In this document: positions 53,346 through 61,882 of the stretch, one piece after another
Layout of the letters: every line of letters begins with the position of its first letter
How positions within the stretch are numbered: position 1 is the stretch's first letter
Origin: Lachnospiraceae bacterium
Lineage (GTDB): Bacteria > Bacillota > Clostridia > Lachnospirales > Lachnospiraceae
Length of the DNA stretch: 64,000 bases
Direction: 5' to 3'
Assembly (NCBI GenBank): GCA_017940415.1
Contig: JAGAYR010000009.1
Span: 170,327 to 234,326 of the forward strand
Position numbers and translations under genes: made by a program
Notes under the pieces: model-generated
Databases searched by the model: none
Seen by the model: the letters and a program-made list of their open reading frames with translations, nothing else
Told to the model about the DNA's origin: nothing

Positions 53346-54281
53346 ATGACTAACAATGAACATTACGAAGCATTATGCCCTGAAATGGCAAAACATTCCG
53401 AGGAAGTAGTCAGAAAGATGGGCAGGAACGATCCCTGCTGGTGCGGAAGCGGCAAGAAGTACAAGGCCTGTCACGCCGCATTTGACGATAAGCTCAAAAA
53501 GTATGCTCTGATGGGTAAGATAGTACCCGATCACAGCATTATCAAAACCCCCGAACAGATTGAGAAGATCAAGGAATCCTGTGTTATCAACGTGGCGATT
53601 CTTGACCGTATCGAAAAAGAGATTCACGAGGGAATGCCCACATCCGAGATCGACAAGATCGTCTACGATATGAGCATTGAGGCAGGAGCAATTCCCGCAC
53701 CTTTAAACTACGAGGGATATCCCTATTCCGTATGCACTTCTGTTAACGAGCAGGTATGCCACGGATTCCCCTCGGACAAAGTTATCTTAAAGAGCGGTGA
53801 TATCGTAAATGTAGACTGCTCTACGATTCTGAACGGTTTCTTTTCCGATTCATCGAGAATGTTCTGCATAGGCGAAGTATCCGAGGAGAAGAAACGCCTT
53901 GTGCAGATCACCAAAGAAGCCTGCTACGAAGGCCTTAAATATGCCAAGCCCTGGGGACACCTGGGCGATGTAGGTCAGGCGGTTCACGATTACTGTTACG
54001 ATAACGGTTACACCATCGTAAGAGAGATCGGCGGACACGGCGTAGGCCTTGAGTTCCACGAAGATCCCTGGGTAGGATATCACTCTAAGAAGGGCACTGA
54101 TATGCTCCTTGTTCCCGGAATGATCTTTACCATTGAGCCCATGGTAAACATGGGAAAAGAAGACATCGTAACCGACAAATCAAACGGTTGGGAAGTTTCA
54201 ACCAAGGACGGCAAGCCCTCTGCTCAGTGGGAGCTGATGGTTCTTATAACCGAAGACGGCAACGAGGTTCTCAGCTGGTAA
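53346..54281 (+). CDS. map: Methionine aminopeptidase with N-terminal SEC-C zinc motif
   Basis: A 311-residue type I methionine aminopeptidase removing the initiator Met from new proteins. The N-terminal SEC-C motif (GRNDPCWCGSGKKYKACH, about 26-43) binds zinc and resembles the SecA tail, suggesting ribosome or chaperone association. The catalytic pita-bread domain has metal ligands in VDCSTILNGFFSDSSR, GGHGVGLEFHEDP, FTIEPM and WELMVLITEDG. GAAGGAG precedes the ATG. This SEC-C form is usually an additional MetAP in Firmicutes, alongside a shorter one in the ribosomal protein cluster. Confidence 0.94.
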   Translation: MTNNEHYEALCPEMAKHSEEVVRKMGRNDPCWCGSGKKYKACHAAFDDKLKKYALMGKIVPDHSIIKTPEQIEKIKESCVINVAILDRIEKEIHEGMPTSEIDKIVYDMSIEAGAIPAPLNYEGYPYSVCTSVNEQVCHGFPSDKVILKSGDIVNVDCSTILNGFFSDSSRMFCIGEVSEEKKRLVQITKEACYEGLKYAKPWGHLGDVGQAVHDYCYDNGYTIVREIGGHGVGLEFHEDPWVGYHSKKGTDMLLVPGMIFTIEPMVNMGKEDIVTDKSNGWEVSTKDGKPSAQWELMVLITEDGNEVLSW

Positions 54282-54285
54282 AGAG

Positions 54286-55260
54286 ATGAAAAAATCATGT
54301 ATCATCCATATCTGCTTCGTCCTGGCGATAGTTGCCATAGTTGCACTTGTGATAGTCAGGATAAAGGGCTGGATCAGGATAGTCGATCCGGGGGATATCT
54401 CATCATCCGACGATTCTGTTGCGGAGTTCGAGTGCCACGACAGCATCATGCCGCTGACGGACGAAGAATACAATCTGATACGTCAGAACGAAGAAGTTAT
54501 ACTGGTCTTCGGAAACGACCCTTTCTCGGATAACTGCGGTGAAAACGGCAGTTTATCTGCGATGGTTGAGGAAGCTTCCGGAGCCAAAGTGATCAACTGT
54601 GCAATAACCGGTTCCTGTATTGGTATGCGGGAGCCGGCTTTTGATATATCCAAAAGTCCCATGAACCTCTTCAGTCCCTATTATCTGGCCTGCATTGCCT
54701 GCTCGGATATGGGGTATTCCGCGGAACTGTCTCAGGCCAAGGAGGCGCTTGGCGATATGTTCCCCGAAAACGGAGAACTTGTGCTGAAGATGCTGAGCGA
54801 CCTGGATATATCCGATGTGGATGTAATCGTATTTTTCTATGACGGATCCGATTATCTGAACAATATCCCCACAGGTCTTGATGAAAAAGAGTACGACGAT
54901 CCTTTCTGTTCTTTCCTTGGTTCATTTTCGGCGACTGTAGAGCTGTTTAAGAAAGCGGCTCCCGGGGCCAGAATCATAGTTTTATCATCCCCATATATGT
55001 TTTATGTTACCGAAGGCGGAGAGTGGGAGCCCTGCGAGGACCATCCGAACCGCTACGGAGTCGATCTTTCGGATTATGTCCTGGGCCAGTATAAGATATG
55101 TGTCGAAACATATGATATCAGCTTCGTGGACAATTATTATGCGAGCATAAATCTTGAAAACGGCCGTACATATCTTACGGACGGCCGCTCTCTTAACGAG
55201 GAGGGCAATCGCATCATCTGCGACAGACTCATGTACGCAATGACCTATTACGATAAATGA
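54286..55260 (+). CDS. Membrane-anchored SGNH-like protein with altered catalytic residues
   Basis: A 324-residue protein with a single N-terminal helix (about 7-26), hence extracellular. The remainder has the layout of SGNH/GDSL hydrolases: a first block VILVFGNDPFSDN (about 71-83), an internal VDVIVFFYDGSDY and a last block TDGRSLNEEGNRI. The usual GDS is GND, and the usual Asp-x-x-His near the C-terminus reads Asp-Gly-Arg-Ser. Ser81 could still serve, but the catalytic His is not obvious. It starts 4 bases after map, so the two are co-transcribed, and its TGA stop lies in a GGGGAC palindrome. Confidence 0.65.
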   Translation: MKKSCIIHICFVLAIVAIVALVIVRIKGWIRIVDPGDISSSDDSVAEFECHDSIMPLTDEEYNLIRQNEEVILVFGNDPFSDNCGENGSLSAMVEEASGAKVINCAITGSCIGMREPAFDISKSPMNLFSPYYLACIACSDMGYSAELSQAKEALGDMFPENGELVLKMLSDLDISDVDVIVFFYDGSDYLNNIPTGLDEKEYDDPFCSFLGSFSATVELFKKAAPGARIIVLSSPYMFYVTEGGEWEPCEDHPNRYGVDLSDYVLGQYKICVETYDISFVDNYYASINLENGRTYLTDGRSLNEEGNRIICDRLMYAMTYYDK

Positions 55261-55321
55261 CAGCGGGAAACGTTTTCTTTGGGCAAAAGATGACAAAAAA
55301 GAAGCGTCCCCGCTGTCATTT
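55255..55321. repeat. GGGGAC palindrome overlapping a stop codon (third copy)
   Basis: AAATGACAGCGGG at 55255-55267 pairs with CCCGCTGTCATTT ending at 55321; the interior is degenerate but keeps GATGACAAAAAAGAAGCGTC, the same 3' half as the copy at 10386. The preceding gene's TGA stop lies in the left arm. Together with the copy at 53266 it brackets map and the SGNH-like gene. Confidence 0.72.
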
Positions 55322-55448
55322 TTCTTCAAATATATGGTTTAAAAACTCGCTTTAGTGTAGTAAAATATGTATTTGCAGTTACTTTGTGCCCGAAGGGGTA
55401 CGGACGCTTTTAAACTGATGTGAGAACGGTCCTTTTTGAGGAGATTTC

Positions 55449-57947
55449 ATGACATCGGAAGTCAAGCTGACTGATTACATTGACAAGGACATACTGCAGA
55501 AGATCCAGGACTCCTTTTCTGATATGACGGGACTTGCGGCACTTACCACAAATGCCGACGGTACCGCTGTTACGGAAGGGTCAAATTTCTGCCGTTTTTG
55601 CACAGAATTAAACAGAAAATGCCCTTTGGGCAATCAGCTGTGCGAATACTCCGATAAGACCGGCGCCATGATGACCCACTCCATGGGCAGACCTACTTTT
55701 TATACCTGCCATGCCGGACTCGTGGATTTCTCGGCTCCCATCATCATTAACGGTGAGATCATCGGCTGCTTTGTAGGCGGCCAGGCCCTTACATCGGAAC
55801 CTGACGAAACCAAGTGCAAGGCCCATGCCATTCAGCTTGGCATTGATCCCGATGAATACTGGAAAGCACTCAAGGAAGTAAATGTGGTGTCCGAGGATAA
55901 GGTCAGCAAGGCCATGGATTTCCTTTACACCATATCCGGAGTTTTGTCGGATATCGCCTACGGAAAATACACTTCCGACAGGGCAAAGGTTGAGATGGAA
56001 CATGCCGTCAAAATGAAGTCCGACTTTCTGGCCAATATGAGCCACGAGATCAGGACTCCCATGAACGCCGTTATCGGAATGGCGGAGATGGCCTTGAGGG
56101 AAGACATTCCCGATAATGCAAGAAGCTATATCAATCAGATTAAATCATCCGGACGGGCGCTTCTTACCATCATCAACGACATACTTGATTTTTCGAAGAT
56201 CGAATCGGGCAAGATGGATATAAGCCCGGTGGAATATGAGCCCATGAGCCTGTTCAACGATGTGGCAAACATCATTATGACCAGACTGATGGACAAAGAG
56301 ATAGAACTGATCCTCAACATGAACGTGGATATGCCCCACCTGATCTACGGAGACAATGTAAGGATCCGCCAGATACTCATCAATCTGGCAAACAATGCGG
56401 TTAAATTCACTCGTTCGGGACAGGTGCGTTTCGTAGTTGATTTCACCTGGATCGACAGTGACAATATAATGCTCAGCGTAGCGGTAGAAGATACCGGAAT
56501 AGGAATCAAACCCGAGAATGTAGGCAAGATATTTGAATCTTTCCAGCAGCTTGATTCCAAGAGAAACAGAGATGTAGAAGGTTCGGGACTCGGACTTGCG
56601 ATTTCCAAGAATCTCTTAAGCCTCATGAACGGAACGATCCATGTGGAATCGGAGTACGGAAGGGGCTCGGTGTTTTCTTTTAAACTGCCTCAGAAGGTTG
56701 TTGATAAGACTCCCAGCATGAGCGTTAAAGATCCTTCGGGAGTTCTTGCCATTGGATTGTTTGAAAACATATATCTCTCGGACGGTTTTACATGGGATGC
56801 CGCAAAGCTCGGCGTATCGGTAATGAACCTTGCGCTTGATGCGGATCTTCCCGTTGCCTGTGATACCTTCCGTAAGAGAAATCCCGACAGAAAACTCTTT
56901 GTTTTCATCGAACAGGAACTTCTTACCGAGGAAAAGAAAACATACTTCCGGAATAATCCCGACATATGCGCGGTAGTTGTAGCCGGATTTTTCGATAAAG
57001 TCGAATCGGATCTGTCCAATCTGCTCGTCGTAAAGAAACCTCTCTCTGCGATGAACATGGCCATGATCCTGAACCATGAAAAGGTTCATTACACAGTGAC
57101 CGAAGAACATGCGGATGAGGTTAACTTTACCGCTCCGGATGCGAAGGTTCTGATAGTTGACGACAACTCGGTCAACCTGACGGTTTCCGAAGGCCTTCTT
57201 GAGCCGCTTAAGATGAAGACAGCTACGGCCATCAGCGGCAAGGAAGCAATACGCAAGATAGAAGAGACACATTTCGACCTGATACTGATGGACCATATGA
57301 TGCCCGAGATGGACGGCGTCGAGACCACCAGAATAATCAGAAGAATGTATCCGGATTACGATAATGTTCCCATTATTGCCCTTACCGCAAATGCGGTTAA
57401 CGGAGTCAGGGAGATGTTCCTCTCCGAAGGCATGAATGATTTCGTGGCAAAGCCTATCGAACTCAGGGTCCTGGTCAGCAAGATCAGACAGTGGCTCCCG
57501 AAGGAACTTATCAAGAAGAACGGTTCCTCGAAAAAAGAAGACGATGAAGAAGATAAGCTTTCAGAAGAGGAATCTTCATCCGAGCAGGGCGGACTTGCGG
57601 ATCTTGATATCGATGAAGCCATGAGACTTCTCGGGACCGAGAAACTTTTCCTGGCGGTTATGGCGGAATATACGCGCACCATACCGGAGAAAGTAGCAAG
57701 GATAGAAAAGCTCTACCGCACGAGAAAATGGGGTGATTACACCATTGAAGTGCACGGACTGAAAAACGCTTCCAGACAGATCGGAGCCATGGAACTTTCA
57801 TCCGTTTGTGCGGAGCTTGAAAAAGCAGCCAGATCCGGTAACGAGGAGATGATCATGCAGATACACGACGGCATGATCGAAAGGTACAGGGCTTATGAGC
57901 CCATCCTTAAAGGTTACCTTGCGGAAAAAGGTATCACAAAGCTGTGA
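55449..57947 (+). CDS. PocR-domain hybrid histidine kinase with receiver and Hpt domains
   Basis: An 832-residue cytoplasmic phosphorelay protein without membrane helices. Order: PocR sensor domain (about 8-165) with Cys48, Cys51, Cys58, Cys65 and Cys87; HisKA (about 188-255) with His199 in SHEIRTPMNAVIG; HATPase (about 300-415); a receiver-like domain lacking a clear phospho-Asp (about 430-550); a true receiver (about 580-700) with Asp615 in LILMDHMMPEMDG; an acidic linker; and a C-terminal Hpt (about 725-832) with His769 (EVHGLKNASRQIGA). PocR domains bind small hydrocarbon derivatives such as 1,2-propanediol. The output regulator is not adjacent. GAGGAG precedes the ATG. Confidence 0.9.
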   Translation: MTSEVKLTDYIDKDILQKIQDSFSDMTGLAALTTNADGTAVTEGSNFCRFCTELNRKCPLGNQLCEYSDKTGAMMTHSMGRPTFYTCHAGLVDFSAPIIINGEIIGCFVGGQALTSEPDETKCKAHAIQLGIDPDEYWKALKEVNVVSEDKVSKAMDFLYTISGVLSDIAYGKYTSDRAKVEMEHAVKMKSDFLANMSHEIRTPMNAVIGMAEMALREDIPDNARSYINQIKSSGRALLTIINDILDFSKIESGKMDISPVEYEPMSLFNDVANIIMTRLMDKEIELILNMNVDMPHLIYGDNVRIRQILINLANNAVKFTRSGQVRFVVDFTWIDSDNIMLSVAVEDTGIGIKPENVGKIFESFQQLDSKRNRDVEGSGLGLAISKNLLSLMNGTIHVESEYGRGSVFSFKLPQKVVDKTPSMSVKDPSGVLAIGLFENIYLSDGFTWDAAKLGVSVMNLALDADLPVACDTFRKRNPDRKLFVFIEQELLTEEKKTYFRNNPDICAVVVAGFFDKVESDLSNLLVVKKPLSAMNMAMILNHEKVHYTVTEEHADEVNFTAPDAKVLIVDDNSVNLTVSEGLLEPLKMKTATAISGKEAIRKIEETHFDLILMDHMMPEMDGVETTRIIRRMYPDYDNVPIIALTANAVNGVREMFLSEGMNDFVAKPIELRVLVSKIRQWLPKELIKKNGSSKKEDDEEDKLSEEESSSEQGGLADLDIDEAMRLLGTEKLFLAVMAEYTRTIPEKVARIEKLYRTRKWGDYTIEVHGLKNASRQIGAMELSSVCAELEKAARSGNEEMIMQIHDGMIERYRAYEPILKGYLAEKGITKL

Positions 57948-58016
57948 TTAAAATTTTTCGTTTTTCTAAAACGTGAAATACAACGAATCAATTTATTTTT
58001 TTCAGGAGGTTTTTAA

Positions 58017-59258
58017 ATGTATTCGCTTGATGAAGTAAAGAACGTAGATCCCGAGATCGCGCAGGCCATCGTGGACGAGCAGAACAGACAGAATTCTCAT
58101 CTGGAACTGATCGCTTCCGAGAACTGGGTAAGCAAGGCTGTTATGGCAGCTATGGGAAGCCCCCTCACTAACAAATACGCTGAAGGATATCCCGGAAAGC
58201 GCTACTACGGCGGATGCGAGTGCGTTGACGTAGTTGAAGAGCTCGCAAGAAACCGCGCTATGGAACTCTACGGATGCACATATGCAAATGTTCAGCCTCA
58301 CTCAGGAGCACAGGCAAACCTTGCGGTTCAGTTTGCACTCCTTCAGCCCGGTGACACCATTATGGGCATGAACCTCGATCACGGCGGACATCTTACTCAC
58401 GGATCACCTGTAAATATTTCCGGAACCTATTTCAATGTTGTCCCTTACGGTGTTAATGACGAGGGCTTCATCGATTATGACAAGCTTGAGGAGATTGCAA
58501 AAGAGTGCAAGCCCAAGATGATCATTGCAGGTGCTTCCGCATATGCACGTACCATCGACTTCAAGCGTTTCAGAGAGATCGCTGATGAGGTTGGCGCATA
58601 TCTCATGGTAGATATGGCTCACATCGCAGGTCTTGTTGCTGCAGGAATTCATCCCAGCCCCATCCCTTATGCTCATGTAGTAACCACCACCACTCACAAG
58701 ACTCTTCGCGGGCCCAGAGGAGGAATGATCCTTTCAAGCGCAGAGTTTGCTAAAGAGCACAAGCTTAACAAAGCAGTATTCCCCGGAATCCAGGGCGGAC
58801 CTCTTATGCACGTTATCGCTGCAAAGGCAGTTTGCTTCAAAGAGGCTCTCGATCCTTCATTCAAGGTTTATCAGCAGAATATCTATGATAATGCACAGGC
58901 TCTTGCAAAGGGACTTATCTCAAGAGGACTTAAGATCGTTTCAGGCGGAACAGACAACCACCTGATGCTTCTTGATCTCACTCCTTTCAACGAGACCGGC
59001 AAGGAGATCGAAGCTCTGCTTGATGAGGCACATATCACTGCCAACAAGAACACCATTCCCAACGATCCTCAGAAGGCTAATGTTACAAGCGGTATCAGAC
59101 TCGGTACTCCCGCTGTTACCTCAAGAGGCCTTAACACCGATGATATGGATCAGCTTGCTGAAGCTATCAGCATCATCGTCAAGGAGAAGGAAGCAGGCGT
59201 TGAGAAGGCTAAGGCTATCGTAATGGCCCTTACAGAGAAGTATCCTCTGAATAAATAA
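58017..59258 (+). CDS. glyA: Serine hydroxymethyltransferase
   Basis: A 413-residue PLP enzyme interconverting serine and glycine while charging tetrahydrofolate with a one-carbon unit. The N-terminus has the family [11 protein letters not shown] (about 26-36) and YPGKRYYGG. The PLP lysine is Lys228 in [11 protein letters not shown]. Length is canonical. CAGGAGG lies eight bases before the ATG. hom follows after 20 bases, giving a small Ser/Gly/Thr metabolism cluster. No riboswitch is visible in the 69-base upstream gap. Confidence 0.97.
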   Translation: MYSLDEVKNVDPEIAQAIVDEQNRQNSHLELIASENWVSKAVMAAMGSPLTNKYAEGYPGKRYYGGCECVDVVEELARNRAMELYGCTYANVQPHSGAQANLAVQFALLQPGDTIMGMNLDHGGHLTHGSPVNISGTYFNVVPYGVNDEGFIDYDKLEEIAKECKPKMIIAGASAYARTIDFKRFREIADEVGAYLMVDMAHIAGLVAAGIHPSPIPYAHVVTTTTHKTLRGPRGGMILSSAEFAKEHKLNKAVFPGIQGGPLMHVIAAKAVCFKEALDPSFKVYQQNIYDNAQALAKGLISRGLKIVSGGTDNHLMLLDLTPFNETGKEIEALLDEAHITANKNTIPNDPQKANVTSGIRLGTPAVTSRGLNTDDMDQLAEAISIIVKEKEAGVEKAKAIVMALTEKYPLNK

Positions 59259-59278
59259 GTAATGGACTGGAGATAGAA

Positions 59279-60487
59279 ATGATTCAAGTTGCTGTATTCG
59301 GATACGGAACCGTAGGAAGCGGAGTTGTGGAAGTTATCGACCGCAACAATTCCATCGTTTCCGATAATTCGGGAGATAAGGTTAACGTTAAATACATACT
59401 CGATCTTCGCGATTTCCCCGGAGATCCCAATGAGTCAAAGATCGTACATGACGTTGATGTCATTTTAAATGATGACGAAGTATCAATCATTTGCGAAACC
59501 ATGGGAGGAGTTGGGGCTGCCTATAAATTTACCAAGGCTGCACTCGAGAAGGGAAAGAGCGTATGCTCATCCAATAAAGAGCTTGTTGCAAAACACGGCG
59601 CCGAGCTTATTCAGGTTGCCAAGGCTCACGGATGTGCGTATCTGTTCGAAGCAAGTGTAGGCGGAGGTATTCCCGTTCTCAGAACTATCACCACCGCGCT
59701 CACTGCCGAGAGAATTACCAGGATCGCAGGTATCCTTAACGGAACCACCAATTTCATTCTGACCAAAATGGAGCAGGACGGAGCGGATTTTGCAGATACA
59801 CTTAAGATTGCTCAGGATCTCGGATATGCCGAGAAGGATCCTACCGCAGATATCGAAGGACATGACACCGCAAGAAAAATCTCAATCCTGTCCGACATTA
59901 TGTCCGGACATTTCATTGATTCCGATGCGGTACAGACCGAAGGTATCACCAAGATTACAAGCTCCGACATCACTCTTGCAGCTAAGGCCGGATACAGCAT
60001 TAAACTCCTCGGACTTGCATCCAGATATGAGGATGACAGCGTAAGCACCATGGTAGCACCTTTCCTGGTTGCCAAGTCTCATCCCATCGCAGGTGTAAAT
60101 GATGTATTCAATGCGGTATTCGTAACCGGCAATATGCTCGGCGAGACCATGTATTACGGAAAAGGAGCAGGAAAGCTTGCAACCGCAAGCGCTGTTGTTG
60201 CGGATGTTATCGATGCCGCAAGAAAAGGTTCTTCCTGCATGTATAAGGGATGGGATGAAACTCTCGCCCCCGCAGCATCACTTGCAGATGCAGAGTACAG
60301 ATTTTTCGTAAGATGCGCATCAGATGATGCGGATGCGGTCAAGGCACTCTTTGCAGGCGTTCAGGAGTCTGTAACTGAAGGCTCAGAGACCGGATTTATC
60401 ACGTCTAAGATGACTCAGTCGGGATTCGATGCTTCTGCTGCTAAGGCAGCTGCTATGATACTCGGCAGTGTCAGAGTATATGAATAA
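59279..60487 (+). CDS. hom: Homoserine dehydrogenase
   Basis: A 402-residue NAD(P)-dependent enzyme reducing aspartate semialdehyde to homoserine for threonine and methionine synthesis. The Rossmann motif FGYGTVGSGV is at 7-16, the substrate region GILNGTTNFILTKM near 153-166, and DPTADIEGHDTARK near 184-197 contains the catalytic residues. A short ACT-like C-terminal domain (about 340-402) could allow feedback inhibition by threonine. lysC follows 24 bases downstream. Confidence 0.95.
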   Translation: MIQVAVFGYGTVGSGVVEVIDRNNSIVSDNSGDKVNVKYILDLRDFPGDPNESKIVHDVDVILNDDEVSIICETMGGVGAAYKFTKAALEKGKSVCSSNKELVAKHGAELIQVAKAHGCAYLFEASVGGGIPVLRTITTALTAERITRIAGILNGTTNFILTKMEQDGADFADTLKIAQDLGYAEKDPTADIEGHDTARKISILSDIMSGHFIDSDAVQTEGITKITSSDITLAAKAGYSIKLLGLASRYEDDSVSTMVAPFLVAKSHPIAGVNDVFNAVFVTGNMLGETMYYGKGAGKLATASAVVADVIDAARKGSSCMYKGWDETLAPAASLADAEYRFFVRCASDDADAVKALFAGVQESVTEGSETGFITSKMTQSGFDASAAKAAAMILGSVRVYE

Positions 60488-60511
60488 TTTTTGAAAGAGG
60501 ATTATGAAGAA

Positions 60512-61834
60512 ATGGCAAAGGTAGTAAAATTCGGCGGTAGTTCACTTGCTTCAGCCGAGCAGTTCAAGAAGGTCGGCGATATCATCAGAGCAGACGAGGA
60601 GAGAAGATATGTTGTTCCTTCAGCTCCCGGTAAAAGATCTCCCAGAGATACCAAAGTCACCGACATGCTCTACAATCTCTATGAAAGTGTTTCAGATGAG
60701 AGAAGTTTTGCGGAGTGCCTTAAGAACATCCGCGCAAGATATGATGAGATCATAAAAGGACTCGGACTTAAGCTCGATCTTACCGATGAGTTCGATCTTA
60801 TCGCCAAGAACCTTAAAGCAGGAGCAGACAAGGATTATGCAGCTTCCAGAGGAGAATATCTCAACGGACGCATCATGGCAGCATATCTCGGATATGAATT
60901 CCTTGATCCCGCAGACTATATTATCTTTGACAAGAAAACAGAGAATTACGATCCCGAGAAGACTTACAAGAATCTCGGAAAGAAACTTGAAAAGGTAGAA
61001 AGAGCCGTTATCCCCGGATTCTACGGAGCATATTCCGACGGCACCGTTAAGACCTTCTCAAGAGGCGGATCCGATATCACCGGTTCCATCGTTGCACGTG
61101 CCATCCACGCTGACGTATATGAGAACTGGACCGACGTATCCGGATTTATGGTCACCGATCCCAGGATCATCCAGAATCCTGCCAAGATCGAGACCATTAC
61201 CTACAGAGAGCTCAGAGAGCTCGCATACATGGGCGCCGGAGTTCTTCATGAGGACGCAATTTTCCCCGTAAGACAGGAAGGCATCCCCATCAATATCAGA
61301 AATACCAATGACCCCAAGGACGAAGGAACCTGGATCGTAGAGACCACTTCCAAGAAGTCCAAGTATGTCATTACCGGTATTGCAGGCAAGAAGGGATTCT
61401 GCGCCGTTAACGTTGATAAGGATATGATGAACTCCGAGATCGGATTTGGGAGAAGAGTTCTCCAGGCATTTGAGGAGAACAATATTTCATTCGAGCATCT
61501 TCCTTCCGGCATCGATACCATGACCGTATTCGTACACCAGGATGAGTTCAGGGATAAGGAGCAGAGTGTTGTTTCCGCTATCCGCAGAATGACAGATCCC
61601 GATACCATCGATATCGAGTCCGATCTTGCTCTTATCGCTGTTGTAGGACGTGGTATGAAGTCCACCAGAGGAACTGCGGGAAGAATCTTCTCCGCACTTG
61701 CTCACGCACATGTCAACGTTAAGATGATCGATCAGGGTTCATCCGAGATGAATATCATCATCGGTGTTGCAAATTCCGATTTCGAGACAGCTATCAAGGC
61801 TATCTACGATATTTTTGTCGAGACAAAAATGTAA
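60512..61834 (+). CDS. lysC: Aspartate kinase
   Basis: A 440-residue enzyme phosphorylating aspartate, the first step to lysine, threonine and methionine. The kinase motif KFGGSS lies near the start (residues 5-10), with FSRGGSDITGS in the middle. The C-terminal third holds paired ACT domains (about 295-440, including DKDMMNSEIGF and VGRGMKSTRGTAGRIFSAL), the regulatory site for lysine or threonine. The ATG at 60512 is preferred over an upstream TTG at 60491. Placement behind hom suggests a threonine-directed isoenzyme. Confidence 0.94.
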   Translation: MAKVVKFGGSSLASAEQFKKVGDIIRADEERRYVVPSAPGKRSPRDTKVTDMLYNLYESVSDERSFAECLKNIRARYDEIIKGLGLKLDLTDEFDLIAKNLKAGADKDYAASRGEYLNGRIMAAYLGYEFLDPADYIIFDKKTENYDPEKTYKNLGKKLEKVERAVIPGFYGAYSDGTVKTFSRGGSDITGSIVARAIHADVYENWTDVSGFMVTDPRIIQNPAKIETITYRELRELAYMGAGVLHEDAIFPVRQEGIPINIRNTNDPKDEGTWIVETTSKKSKYVITGIAGKKGFCAVNVDKDMMNSEIGFGRRVLQAFEENNISFEHLPSGIDTMTVFVHQDEFRDKEQSVVSAIRRMTDPDTIDIESDLALIAVVGRGMKSTRGTAGRIFSALAHAHVNVKMIDQGSSEMNIIIGVANSDFETAIKAIYDIFVETKM

Positions 61835-61882
61835 AGTTTTCAATTTTCCGAGGGTATCCCCCGGATTAAAGGAGCTGAGATT

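Noticed and set aside
60488-60511. Lysine or threonine-responsive riboswitch before lysC
   Set aside because: The gap to hom is only 24 bases, too short for such an element.
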